Positions 1 to 7,573 of a stretch of 27,184 nucleotides of DNA are shown one piece after another. Source of the DNA: Actinomycetes bacterium. GTDB taxonomy: Bacteria; Actinomycetota; Actinomycetes; Actinomycetales; Cellulomonadaceae. Position numbers and translations under genes: made by a program. Numbering within the stretch: position 1 is the first letter of the stretch; each line of letters starts with the position of its first letter. The notes under the pieces were generated by a model. That model was not told where the DNA came from, made no database searches, and was given only the letters and a program-made list of their open reading frames with translations. Location of the stretch: the NCBI GenBank assembly GCA_023418375.1, contig JAEZZV010000108.1:1-27184 (forward strand). Direction: 5' to 3'.

Positions 1-101
1 GGGGCCGGTGGTGTAGCGGCCGGGTATTCGGGGGGGTTTCCTCCACGAAGGGCGACGGACGGCCCACGCGACCGGGCGGCGCGCGTGCGAGGCTGCCGGA
101 C

Positions 102-935
102 ATGATCATCGAGTCCGGCTCCCCCGACACCCACCCGGGCCGTCCGGCCCTGCCGTTCGAGACGCGCGTGGCCGCCGTCCGGACCGCCGCGGAGGCGCTG
201 GCCGCCCACGCCGCGGCCGCGGGCCTCGACGCTCCCGTGCCGACGTGCCCGGACTGGCGCGTGGCGAACGTCGTCGCGCACCAGGGGATGGTGCACCGCT
301 GGACGGCAGCCAACCTCCTCCTGGACCCGACGCCCGTCCCCTCGGAGCCGGAGATCCTCGCGTCGGTCCCGCGCACCGACCTGCTCGCCTGGTTCGCTGC
401 GGGCGTCGCCGAGATGGAGGCCGCGTTCGCGACGGCCGACCCCGACGTGCCCGCGCTGGTCTTCCTCGAGGACGCGCCGCCGCCGCGCGAGTTCTGGGCC
501 CGTCGCCAGGTGCACGAGACGGGCATGCACGCCGTCGACACCCTCGCGGCTCGCCTCGGGCGCAGGCCGACGGCCGCCGAGGCCGACGTGGCGCGGGACC
601 TCGCCGTCGACGGTCTCGACGAGCTGCTCACCGGCTTCGTCACGCGGGGTCGCAACGGCCTCTGCGGGGACGAGGCCTTCCGGGTCGCCGTCGTGCCCGA
701 CGACGCCGAGCCCGGCGGACTCGCCTGGCTCCTCGACGTCCTGCCGTCGGGCATCCGGACCGCGCGCACGACGCCGAGCGCCGCTGACGGCTCCGGTGGC
801 GCGGACGCCGTCTTCCGCGGCACCGCGGCGCAGCTCTACCTGGGGCTGTGGAACCGGGGCGACGAGGTGCGTGTCGAGGGCCGGGCGGACCTGCTCGACC
901 GCTGGGCCGAGCGCGTGCAGATCACCTGGGGCTGA
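102..935 (+). CDS. Mycothiol-dependent maleylpyruvate isomerase-family protein
   Basis: A 277-residue protein of the MDMPI/DinB-like family. An N-terminal four-helix metal-binding domain (about residues 20-150) is followed by an MDMPI C-terminal domain. The family's likely metal triad is present: His60 in VVAHQGMVHRW, and Glu139 with His143 in the E-x3-H pattern of HETGMH. Characterised relatives use mycothiol as cofactor to isomerise or transfer thiols. The substrate here cannot be told, and most actinobacterial paralogues are uncharacterised. The ATG start has only a weak GAGG about 10 nt upstream. The gene is convergent with dtd, with 17 nt between the stop codons. Confidence 0.85.
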   Translation: MIIESGSPDTHPGRPALPFETRVAAVRTAAEALAAHAAAAGLDAPVPTCPDWRVANVVAHQGMVHRWTAANLLLDPTPVPSEPEILASVPRTDLLAWFAAGVAEMEAAFATADPDVPALVFLEDAPPPREFWARRQVHETGMHAVDTLAARLGRRPTAAEADVARDLAVDGLDELLTGFVTRGRNGLCGDEAFRVAVVPDDAEPGGLAWLLDVLPSGIRTARTTPSAADGSGGADAVFRGTAAQLYLGLWNRGDEVRVEGRADLLDRWAERVQITWG

Positions 936-952
936 CGACCCGGGACCGCCCC

Positions 953-1378
953 TCAGGCCTCGAGCAGGATCGTGAACGGCCCGTCGTTCACGAGCTCGAC
1001 CTGCATCATCGCCCCGAAGACGCCCGTCGCGACCTCGATGCCACGCGCGCGCAGGGCGTCGACCACCGCCGCGACCAGCGGCTCGGCGACCGCGCCCGGC
1101 GCGGCGCCGTTCCACGACGGCCGTCGTCCCTTGCGGGTGTCCGCGTAGAGCGTAAACTGGCTGACCACCAGCACGGGAGCGTCGTCGTCGAGGACGGACC
1201 GCTCGTCACGCAGGATCCGCAGGTCGGCGATCTTCCGGGCGATGAGCTCGACCTGCTCGGGGCCGTCGTCGTGCGTCGCGCCGACCAGCGCGAAGAGCCC
1301 GGGTCGGTCGATCGCGCCCACCACCTCGCCGTCCACGGTGACCGACGCGCGGGTCACCCGTTGCAGGACCGCCTTCAC
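953..1378 (-). CDS. dtd: D-aminoacyl-tRNA deacylase
   Basis: A 141-residue Dtd, the usual full length. It hydrolyses D-amino acids (and glycine from tRNA-Ala) mischarged on tRNA, in the cytoplasm. The family SQFTLYAD motif is at residues 73-80, and the Gly-cisPro element is at about 131-137 (NDGPFTI, with Phe where Val is common). Two tandem GTG codons are possible starts. I chose the second, at 1378, because it gives the family-typical N-terminus MKAVLQRVTRASV and a GTGA four-base overlap with the upstream asparaginase stop. The GTG at 1381 would add one residue. It is the last gene of the minus-strand block. Confidence 0.95.
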   Translation of the reverse strand: MKAVLQRVTRASVTVDGEVVGAIDRPGLFALVGATHDDGPEQVELIARKIADLRILRDERSVLDDDAPVLVVSQFTLYADTRKGRRPSWNGAAPGAVAEPLVAAVVDALRARGIEVATGVFGAMMQVELVNDGPFTILLEA

Positions 1379-2430
1379 CACTGCCCTCCGACCCGGAGAC
1401 CCGCGTCCGTCCGACCGAGCGGGGAGTGGACCTCCCCGACCGGCTCGCCGTGGCCGAGGACGAGCGTGCGACCCACCTCGCGGACTCCCCAGAGGATCGC
1501 CTCGGCGGCCGGCTCCAGCGACCCGTCCTCGGGCGCCGTGGCCCAGAAGGCGACCTCGAGCGCGGCCGCGAGCACCGCCGGCCGTGGGCGGGCCGAGCCG
1601 TCGGCGACCTTGAAGGCCACGCCCGTGCCGTCGGGCAGGCCCGCGGCGTAGACGCCTTCGGCGCCGTCCTTCGCGACCAGCCCCGGCCAGGTCTGCATGA
1701 ACCGCGTGACGTCGCGGCCGGGTCCGCCGACGAGATCCGGCCGGGCCGCCATCGCACGGCCGATCCGGGCCAGCCCGTCATCGGACGCCCCGCCGGCCGC
1801 GGCGGCAGCGATGCGCCCGAAGGCCGCCGCCAGCCCTCGCACCGTGGTCGAGAAGAGCGGGGCGCCGCAGCCGTCCACGGTCACGTCGGTGACCGGCACG
1901 CCGGTGAGCCGCTCGATCGTCTCGCGGACGCGCACCTGGAGCGGGTGGTCCGGCGAGCGGTACGACGCGGCGTCCCACCCGTTCGCGACGCAGGTCGCCA
2001 GCATCGCCGCGTGCTTGCCCGAGCAGTTCTGCGTGACCGACGACGCCGCGCCCCCACCCGTCCGCCACGCGAACGCGGCCGCGGCGTCCAGGGGCAGGTC
2101 GGGGGTGTTCTGCAGGTCGCTCTCGGTCAGCCCCGCGCCGGCCAGCACGCGCCGCACGACGGCGAGGTGCGCCGCCGTGCCGGAGTGGCTGGCGCACGCC
2201 AGCGCGAGCCCTTCGTCGTCGACCGCCAGGCCCGCGTCGAGCATCGCCGCGGCCTGGAGCGGCTTGAGCGAGGAGCGCGCCCAGATGGTCGTGTCCGGGT
2301 CGCCGACCGACGTGAGCACCGACCCGTCGGGCCGCAGCACCACCAGGTGCCCGGCGTGCACCGACTCGACCAGCCCGCCGCGCACGACGACCGCGAGCGG
2401 CCCCACGTCCCGGGTCACGGGCCCGGTCAC
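1375..2430 (-). CDS. Asparaginase (asparaginase II family)
   Basis: A 351-residue protein of the bacterial L-asparaginase II family (Pfam Asparaginase_II), expected to hydrolyse asparagine to aspartate and ammonia. Family blocks seen include ARSSLKPLQAAAML near residue 50, ACASHSGTAAH, and NCSGKHAAML around the middle. An open frame runs further upstream to 2577, but those residues are arginine-rich and lie inside the DUF2516 gene. The GTG at 2430 forms a GTGA overlap with the DUF2516 stop codon, which suggests translational coupling and gives a normal family length. It overlaps dtd by four bases downstream. Confidence 0.9.
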   Translation of the reverse strand: MTGPVTRDVGPLAVVVRGGLVESVHAGHLVVLRPDGSVLTSVGDPDTTIWARSSLKPLQAAAMLDAGLAVDDEGLALACASHSGTAAHLAVVRRVLAGAGLTESDLQNTPDLPLDAAAAFAWRTGGGAASSVTQNCSGKHAAMLATCVANGWDAASYRSPDHPLQVRVRETIERLTGVPVTDVTVDGCGAPLFSTTVRGLAAAFGRIAAAAAGGASDDGLARIGRAMAARPDLVGGPGRDVTRFMQTWPGLVAKDGAEGVYAAGLPDGTGVAFKVADGSARPRPAVLAAALEVAFWATAPEDGSLEPAAEAILWGVREVGRTLVLGHGEPVGEVHSPLGRTDAGLRVGGQW

Positions 2431-2765
2431 CAGCCCCGCGACGGTCCGCCCGAGCGTCCGGAGCCGCCCCCGCCCGAGTAGGGCTTGATCGCCGGCCGGA
2501 CGTCGGCGAGGTACACCCCGCCCGCGACGGCGCTGCCGAGGGCGAGGAACGAGAGCATCCCGAAGCCGATCGGCCACGGGATCGCGACGAACGCCACGGC
2601 CGTCGCGATCCCGAGCAGCACGGTCCAGAACTGCTTGGTCCGCTTGCCGCCGCTGACGAACGCCCGGGCCGGGCGCCGGAGCGCGTCGATGAGCGCGTAC
2701 ACCGTCACCGCGAAGACGGCGGCGTACAGCGCGAAGTAGACGAGGGCCTGAAGGGTCCGGAACAC
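2427..2765 (-). CDS. DUF2516 family membrane protein
   Basis: A 112-residue integral membrane protein resembling the actinobacterial DUF2516 family, whose function is unknown. Three hydrophobic segments are visible: residues about 11-29 (FALYAAVFAVTVYALIDAL), 46-65 and 68-88. A lysine/arginine-rich loop (SGGKRTKQ) lies between the first two, and the tail is short and glycine/serine-rich. The start is GTG. A TAGTCT box 6 nt upstream of it, and no Shine-Dalgarno sequence, suggest a leaderless transcript starting inside the operon. That box begins with the TAG stop of ygfZ. The stop overlaps the asparaginase start. Confidence 0.85.
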   Translation of the reverse strand: MFRTLQALVYFALYAAVFAVTVYALIDALRRPARAFVSGGKRTKQFWTVLLGIATAVAFVAIPWPIGFGMLSFLALGSAVAGGVYLADVRPAIKPYSGGGGSGRSGGPSRGW

Positions 2766-2777
2766 GGGGTCAGACTA
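2766..2777 (-). promoter_or_regulatory. Candidate leaderless -10 box TAGTCT before the DUF2516 gene
   Basis: On the minus strand TAGTCT (2777-2772) lies 6 nt before the GTG start. This is the spacing that puts transcription initiation on or next to the start codon. Its first three bases are the ygfZ stop codon. Confidence 0.4.
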
Positions 2778-3950
2778 CGAGCCCGGGTGCACGGAGGGCG
2801 CACCCACGGCGGGTCGGCCACCGAGCCCGCGGGCCACCGGGCCGCGCGCGACCGGCCGGTCGACCGACGTGCCCTCCGCCGGGACGATCGCCTCCTGCGC
2901 GGCCGCGACGTCGCCGCCGTCGCACACGACCGTCAACGGCGCCTCCTCCGGCAGGCTCCGCTTGAGCACCGCGAGCGCGATCGGCCCCTGCTCGTGGTGG
3001 CGTGCGACCGAGGTCACCTGCCCGACGGGGCGCCCGGCGGCGTCGTGCACCTCCGCGCCCGGCACCGGGACGAGGTGACCCGAACCGTCCAGGTGCAGCA
3101 TCGTCAGCCGCCGCGGCGGCCGGCCCAGGTTGTGCACGCGGGCGATCGTCTCCTGGCCGCGGTAGCACCCCTTGTGCAGGTGGACGGCGGTGCGCAGCCA
3201 GTCGAGCTCGTGCGGGATGGTCCGGTGGTCGACCTCGAACGCCGACCGGGGACGCCACGCCGCGACCCGCAGCGCCTCGCTCGCCCAGGTCCCGGCCAGG
3301 CGCCAGCCGGCCGACTCGCGGGCGGCCACCTCGGCGACCAGGTCGCCGCGCGGCACGAGCACCACCCGCCATGCCCGGTCCGCGCCCGGGTGGGTTTCCG
3401 ACGCCGGGCCGTACCGCGTGCCGCCGTCGGTCAGGTGCGGCCATCGGTCGTACCAGGTGACGGGCTCCCCCTCGGCACCCTCGGAGGCGACGGGCTCCCC
3501 GAGCGCCGCCCACTCCGCCGTCGCGTCCGCCACCTCGACGCGCAGCATGAAGCGCATCGAGTTGAGCCACGCCGCGAGCGCCGGGCCCGTGGCGCCCTCC
3601 GTGAGCAGCCAGGTGCGCTCGCCGTCGTCGACCACGCCCGCCGCGAACTCGACGTGACCGTGCGGGCTCAGGACCAGCGTCTCGGTGGAGACGCGCGCGG
3701 GCAGCAACGCGAGGTGCTGGGAGGTGATGTTGTGCAGCCAGCCGAGCCGGTCGGGGCCCGTGACGGTGACGACGCCCAGGTGCGAGAGGTCGACCACCGC
3801 GGCACCGCGCTCGAGCGCGCGCTGCTCGGCCGTCGGGTCGCCGTAGTGCCAGGCGACGCCGGCGTCGGGCCCGGCCGTCGCGGCGACAGCGCCGGAGCGG
3901 CCCAGCAACGGGCTGCGGTACCGGGGCCCGGTCGCGGCGCCGTCGGTCAC
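2775..3950 (-). CDS. ygfZ: Folate-binding protein YgfZ (iron-sulphur cluster maintenance)
   Basis: A 391-residue protein of the YgfZ/GcvT-like aminomethyltransferase fold. YgfZ proteins bind tetrahydrofolate and help maintain certain Fe-S enzymes. The diagnostic signature K-G-C-Y-x-G-Q-E is present as HKGCYRGQE at about residues 257-265. The N-terminal DLSHLGVVTVTGPDRLGWLHNITSQ block is also typical. The frame is open far upstream to 4634, but that extension covers the nitrobindin-like gene. The GTG at 3950 overlaps the nitrobindin stop as GTGA and gives a normal N-terminus. Confidence 0.92.
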   Translation of the reverse strand: MTDGAATGPRYRSPLLGRSGAVAATAGPDAGVAWHYGDPTAEQRALERGAAVVDLSHLGVVTVTGPDRLGWLHNITSQHLALLPARVSTETLVLSPHGHVEFAAGVVDDGERTWLLTEGATGPALAAWLNSMRFMLRVEVADATAEWAALGEPVASEGAEGEPVTWYDRWPHLTDGGTRYGPASETHPGADRAWRVVLVPRGDLVAEVAARESAGWRLAGTWASEALRVAAWRPRSAFEVDHRTIPHELDWLRTAVHLHKGCYRGQETIARVHNLGRPPRRLTMLHLDGSGHLVPVPGAEVHDAAGRPVGQVTSVARHHEQGPIALAVLKRSLPEEAPLTVVCDGGDVAAAQEAIVPAEGTSVDRPVARGPVARGLGGRPAVGAPSVHPGS

Positions 3951-4489
3951 CGCGGGCTCCGGACCAGGCGCGCGGACGCGTACGACTGGAGCGGCTCGCC
4001 GAACGCGGCGATGTCCCACGCCCACAGCAGCGCGCCGTCGACCAGGCCGTACAGGCGCGTCGCGGCGTTCACCTCGGCCGCGTCGGGCGTGCGGGCGATG
4101 AGGTCGCTCGCCAGGTCGATCCGCCCGTTGCCGACGATGCCCGCGTAGAGCGTGAGGTGGCCCGCCGGGTCGATGAGCAGCAGCTCGACGGGCTGCTTGC
4201 CGTCCGGGGTGTCCGCGGGGCGCTCCGGCGGGATGCGCCAGTAGCCGGACTCGGTGGACCAGACCTGGCCGTGCCCGTCCGCGCCTTCGGCGCCGTCCTC
4301 GGCCGCGAGCCAGAGGGTGGCGGACCAGCGCAGGTAGGGCCCGCCGTCGTGGTCGACGACGACCTCCTGGCGGATCCGCGCCTCGGGGATCGTCGGGTAG
4401 GCGACGACACCCTCGCCCTCCCAGCGTCCGACGAGCCAGGCGAGCGGGTACACCTCCGGGGCCAGGCCGCCCGGGATCGTGAACGACAC
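3947..4489 (-). CDS. Nitrobindin-like (FABP/THAP4-type beta-barrel) protein
   Basis: A 180-residue protein of the nitrobindin/DUF1794 family, a ten-stranded lipocalin-like barrel that in characterised members holds ferric heme and reacts with NO or peroxynitrite. The family signature GxWxGxG is seen as GRWEGEG at residues 21-27. The C-terminal strand where known nitrobindins carry the proximal heme His (GxPLQxHxxA-type) reads GEPLQSYASARL here, so Tyr170 sits at the ligand position. Heme binding is therefore uncertain. A longer frame to 4645 is rejected because it is arginine-rich and runs over the microprotein. The GTG at 4489 lies 2 nt after the microprotein stop and gives the canonical MSFTIPGGLAPEVYPLAWL start. 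It overlaps ygfZ by four bases. Confidence 0.87.
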   Translation of the reverse strand: MSFTIPGGLAPEVYPLAWLVGRWEGEGVVAYPTIPEARIRQEVVVDHDGGPYLRWSATLWLAAEDGAEGADGHGQVWSTESGYWRIPPERPADTPDGKQPVELLLIDPAGHLTLYAGIVGNGRIDLASDLIARTPDAAEVNAATRLYGLVDGALLWAWDIAAFGEPLQSYASARLVRSPR

Positions 4490-4491
4490 GG

Positions 4492-4599
4492 TCAGCGCTG
4501 ACCCTTGTAGAGCTTGTACAGGCTGTACGCGGCGAACCAGCCGATGGTGAGCGTGGCCGCGACGAGCAGGCCGATGAAGAACACCTCGAGCGCGAGCAT
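4492..4599 (-). CDS. 35-residue single-span membrane microprotein
   Basis: A small ORF starting with ATG and ending with TGA. It encodes an N-terminal hydrophobic helix (about residues 3-26, LEVFFIGLLVAATLTIGWFA and onward) and a short basic tail ending YKLYKGQR, which predicts a type with the C-terminus in the cytoplasm. It fills exactly the space before the nitrobindin-like gene, with stop to next start 2 nt apart. A TAGGAT box lies 6 nt upstream of the ATG, so it may open a leaderless transcript for itself, nitrobindin and ygfZ. The AGGA in that box could alternatively act as a Shine-Dalgarno sequence. I do not recognise a family. Confidence 0.6.
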   Translation of the reverse strand: MLALEVFFIGLLVAATLTIGWFAAYSLYKLYKGQR

Positions 4600-4611
4600 G
4601 CGCCGATCCTA
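4600..4611 (-). promoter_or_regulatory. Candidate leaderless -10 box TAGGAT before the microprotein
   Basis: TAGGAT on the minus strand (4611-4606) is 6 nt before the ATG of the 35-residue ORF, a spacing that fits transcription starting at the start codon. No clear -35 is seen. Confidence 0.4.
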
Positions 4612-4661
4612 CGGCGCGCACCGGGAGAGACCATCCGGCGCGCACGGAGCCGGCGGCGACC

Positions 4662-5423
4662 TCAGGTGACGAGCACGCGCCCGACGACGTAGACGACGAT
4701 GCCCGCGAGCGCCACGGGCAGGACGACGACCGCGAACGCGGCGGTCCGCCGGCGCAGCGCCGGGAGCCTGTCGAACAGCGCGTGCAGGGCCGCGACGAGC
4801 ACGCCCATGGCCAGGCCCAGCACCGGCCCGACGGCGGCCTGGAAGTCGGTCGAGAGCATGCCGACGGCGACGCCGGCCGCGATGCCCGCGCCCGTCGTCA
4901 CCAGGGCGCCGAGCCAGCTGCCCAGCGGGAACGCCGACGCGAACGCGGCCACCGCGAGCGCGACCGCGCCCGTGACCACCAGCGACGTCCCGCCGAGCGA
5001 CCGCTCCGCCGCGAGCCACCCGGCGGCCGACGTCGCGACCAGCACTCCCGTGACGGTGCCCGCGACGGAGTCGACGAGCCGGGCGCGGCCGTCCTGCCGC
5101 GCGAGCTCGTTGACGAAGGCCAGCAGGACCGCGAGGGCGACGACGATCGGCAGCTCGCGCAGCCACGGCGCGCCCTTCGTCGCGGCCACGGCGACCACGG
5201 CGCCCGCGCCGCCGAGCGCGATGACCACGGCGGAGCCGAGCAGGTTGGGCAGGTTCAGCAGGATCGGCCAGCCGACGGCGATCGACAGCGCCAGCAGGAT
5301 CGCGGCGACGACCACCGGCAGCTCGCCGGCGCCGCTCAGCTCGGGCAGCCCGACGAGGTAGGACGTGACGGCCATGACCGCCGCCAGCACCGCGGTGAGG
5401 ACCGCGCGGGTCGAGACCTCCAT
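4662..5423 (-). CDS. Multi-pass integral membrane protein of unknown function (permease-like)
   Basis: A 253-residue, very hydrophobic protein with about nine predicted transmembrane segments, alternating with short loops such as NELARQDGRARLVDS and LFDRLPALRRR. The alanine/valine-rich helices resemble small permeases, but I recognise no catalytic or transport motif. The ATG at 5423 was chosen because the first membrane helix begins within about 8 residues. A GTG at 5459 would add 12 residues (MRDLHPRAHGRL), and neither has a convincing Shine-Dalgarno sequence. It is divergent from glnR. There are 62 nt between its stop and the microprotein start, so it may be the first gene of the block. Confidence 0.7.
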   Translation of the reverse strand: MEVSTRAVLTAVLAAVMAVTSYLVGLPELSGAGELPVVVAAILLALSIAVGWPILLNLPNLLGSAVVIALGGAGAVVAVAATKGAPWLRELPIVVALAVLLAFVNELARQDGRARLVDSVAGTVTGVLVATSAAGWLAAERSLGGTSLVVTGAVALAVAAFASAFPLGSWLGALVTTGAGIAAGVAVGMLSTDFQAAVGPVLGLAMGVLVAALHALFDRLPALRRRTAAFAVVVLPVALAGIVVYVVGRVLVT

Positions 5424-5571
5424 CAGGCGGCCGTGCGCTCGGGGGTGCAGATCACGCACGCAGTGTTCCAGATCCGCACGGCCGCGGGGGTTCCGCGGTT
5501 CGGGCGCGCGCCGTCGGCGCCCCTCGACTCCGGTACGGTTGTCCGACAGCCGACCCGCAGGAGGCCCACCG

Positions 5572-6300
5572 GTGGCAGACCTGTTGTTGCTGACACCCAG
5601 CGCCGGGGGCTCCGCTCAGGTGCTCCCTTCCCTCGGTCTGCTCAGCCACCGGGTCCGCGTGCTGCCCGTGGAGCCCTCCGCTCTCCTGGACGCCCCGGAC
5701 GCGGACGTCCTCCTGCTCGACGCCCGGCGTGACCTGGCCACCGCGCGCTCCACGTGCCGCCTGCTGCGGGCGACCGGGCTGAGCGTGCCGCTCGTGCTCA
5801 TCCTCACCGAGGGCGGGCTCACCGTGGTCACCGCCGAGTGGGGGGCGTCGGACATCCTGCTCGAGGACGCCTCGCCCGCCGAGGTCGAGGCGCGACTCCG
5901 CCTCGTCATCGAGCGCGGCGCCGCCGACGAGCCGGACGCCGAGCTGGCGGAGATCTCCTCGGGGGACCTGACGGTCGACGCCGGCGGGTACGTCGCGCGC
6001 GTCCGTGGCCGCCCGCTGGACCTGACCTACAAGGAGTTCGAGCTGCTCAAGTACCTCGCCCAGCACCCGGGCCGGGTCTTCACGCGCGCGCAGCTGCTCC
6101 AGGAGGTCTGGGGCTACGACTACTACGGCGGCACCCGGACGGTCGACGTCCACGTGCGCCGCCTGCGCGCCAAGCTGGGGCCGGAGCACGAGCAGCTGAT
6201 CGGGACCGTGCGCAACGTCGGCTACCGGTTCGAGCCGCCGCGGGAGCGGCGCGCCGTGGCCGACGACGAGGCGAGCCCGACGCCCGCGACCGCCGAGTGA
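5572..6300 (+). CDS. glnR: Global nitrogen regulator GlnR (atypical OmpR-type)
   Basis: A 242-residue orphan response regulator that matches actinobacterial GlnR closely along its length. The receiver domain begins MADLLLLTPS and carries Asp50 in VLLLDARRD. A linker at about 120-130 leads to an OmpR/PhoB winged helix (about 135-230) containing DLTYKEFELLKYLAQHPGRVFTR and VDVHVRRLRAKLG. GlnR controls glutamine synthetase, ammonium transport and nitrate/nitrite genes. From family knowledge, its receiver lacks the full acidic phosphorylation pocket and works as a dimer without phosphorylation. The GTG start is supported by an AGGAGG Shine-Dalgarno sequence about 8 nt upstream. Frames extending further upstream are not family-like. 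Its stop overlaps the nhaA start. Confidence 0.93.
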   Translation: MADLLLLTPSAGGSAQVLPSLGLLSHRVRVLPVEPSALLDAPDADVLLLDARRDLATARSTCRLLRATGLSVPLVLILTEGGLTVVTAEWGASDILLEDASPAEVEARLRLVIERGAADEPDAELAEISSGDLTVDAGGYVARVRGRPLDLTYKEFELLKYLAQHPGRVFTRAQLLQEVWGYDYYGGTRTVDVHVRRLRAKLGPEHEQLIGTVRNVGYRFEPPRERRAVADDEASPTPATAE

Positions 6301-7562
6301 GCGCCCGGCGGGACCCGGCCGCCGGCCGGGGCATCCCCGGGACGATCTTCGGGCGGCTGACCGCCGGCGGCGAGCGCAACCTGCTCGACACGCTGCGTGC
6401 GGAGAAGACGGGCGGGGCGCTGCTCCTGGCCGGCGCCGTCGTGGCGCTCGCCTGGGCGAGCTCGCCGTGGCGCGACGGCTACGAGGCGATGCGCGGCACC
6501 GTCGTCGGGCCGGCGGCGCTGCACCTGGACCTCACGCTCGAGCACTGGGCGACGGACGGGCTGCTCACGATCTTCTTCTTCGTCGTGGGGCTCGAGCTCA
6601 AGCGCGAGGTGGTGGCCGGTGAGCTGCGGCGGCCCGCGACGGCGCTCGTCCCCATCGTGGCGGCCGTCGGCGGCATGGCCGCCCCGGCACTCATCTACGT
6701 GGCGATCAACGCGGCGGCCGCCGACGGCGAGCTGCGCGGCTGGGCGGTCCCGACGGCGACCGACATCGCGTTCGCGGTCGCGGTGCTCGCGGTCGTCGGG
6801 CGGAACCTGCCGAACTCGCTGCGCGCGTTCCTGCTGACGCTGGCCGTGGTCGACGACCTGCTCGCGATCGTCGTCATCGCGGTCGTGTACTCCGACGACA
6901 TCTCGCTCGGCTGGCTCGCGGCGTCGCTCGCCGCGTGCGCCGTCTTCGGCCTGCTGGTGCAGCGCCGGGTCACGTCCCCGTGGCTGCTGCTGCCGCTCGG
7001 ACTGGCGGCCTGGGGCTTCATGCACGCGTCGGGCGTGCACGCGACGATCGCGGGCGTCGTCCTGGGCTTCACGGTGCCCGCCCTGGTGCCCGACGACGAG
7101 GTGTCGCTCGCCGAGCGGTTCGAGCACCGCTGGCGCCCGGTCTCGGCGGGCGTGGCCGTCCCCGTGTTCGCCCTGTTCGCGGCGGGGGTCGCGCTCGACC
7201 CGGCGGTCCTGGGCGAGGCGCTGCGGGACCCGGTGGCCCAGGGCGTCGCGCTGGGCCTGGTCCTCGGCAAGCCGGTCGGCATCGTGACGGCCACCTGGAT
7301 CGCCGCCAAGGTCACCCGCCTGCGCTTCTCGCCCGGGGTGACCTGGGCCGACATCGCCGGGCTCGGCCTCGTGGGCGGGATCGGGTTCACCGTGTCGCTG
7401 CTCATCGGCGCGCTCGCGTTCGGCGAGGGCACCGCGCGCGACGACCACGTCCGGGCGGCCATCCTCGTCGGCTCGCTCACCGCCGCCGTGCTGGGCGCGA
7501 CGGTGCTGGCGCTGCGCGATCGTCATCACGCGACGCTTCGGGCCGACGCCGTCGAGGGGTAG
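6297..7562 (+). CDS. nhaA: Na+/H+ antiporter NhaA
   Basis: A 421-residue NhaA-type antiporter that exports sodium in exchange for protons. About 11-12 membrane helices are visible. The transport aspartates are conserved: Asp156 in TDIAFAVAVL and the pair Asp186-Asp187 in LAVVDDLLAIVVIA. Their 30-residue spacing equals that of Asp133 and Asp163/164 in E. coli. The FFFVVGLELKREVVAGEL helix is also characteristic. The frame is open for about 180 codons upstream, but that part is antiparallel noise inside glnR. The GTG at 6297 forms a GTGA overlap with the glnR stop, which indicates translational coupling to the nitrogen regulator. Confidence 0.95.
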   Translation: MSARRDPAAGRGIPGTIFGRLTAGGERNLLDTLRAEKTGGALLLAGAVVALAWASSPWRDGYEAMRGTVVGPAALHLDLTLEHWATDGLLTIFFFVVGLELKREVVAGELRRPATALVPIVAAVGGMAAPALIYVAINAAAADGELRGWAVPTATDIAFAVAVLAVVGRNLPNSLRAFLLTLAVVDDLLAIVVIAVVYSDDISLGWLAASLAACAVFGLLVQRRVTSPWLLLPLGLAAWGFMHASGVHATIAGVVLGFTVPALVPDDEVSLAERFEHRWRPVSAGVAVPVFALFAAGVALDPAVLGEALRDPVAQGVALGLVLGKPVGIVTATWIAAKVTRLRFSPGVTWADIAGLGLVGGIGFTVSLLIGALAFGEGTARDDHVRAAILVGSLTAAVLGATVLALRDRHHATLRADAVEG

Positions 7563-7573
7563 GTTCGGGGCTC
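7560..7573 (+). promoter_or_regulatory. Candidate leaderless -10 box TAGGTT before the hydrolase
   Basis: TAGGTT (7560-7565) begins with the nhaA TAG stop and lies 8 nt before the GTG start. No Shine-Dalgarno sequence precedes the start, so a leaderless message is plausible. Confidence 0.35.
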
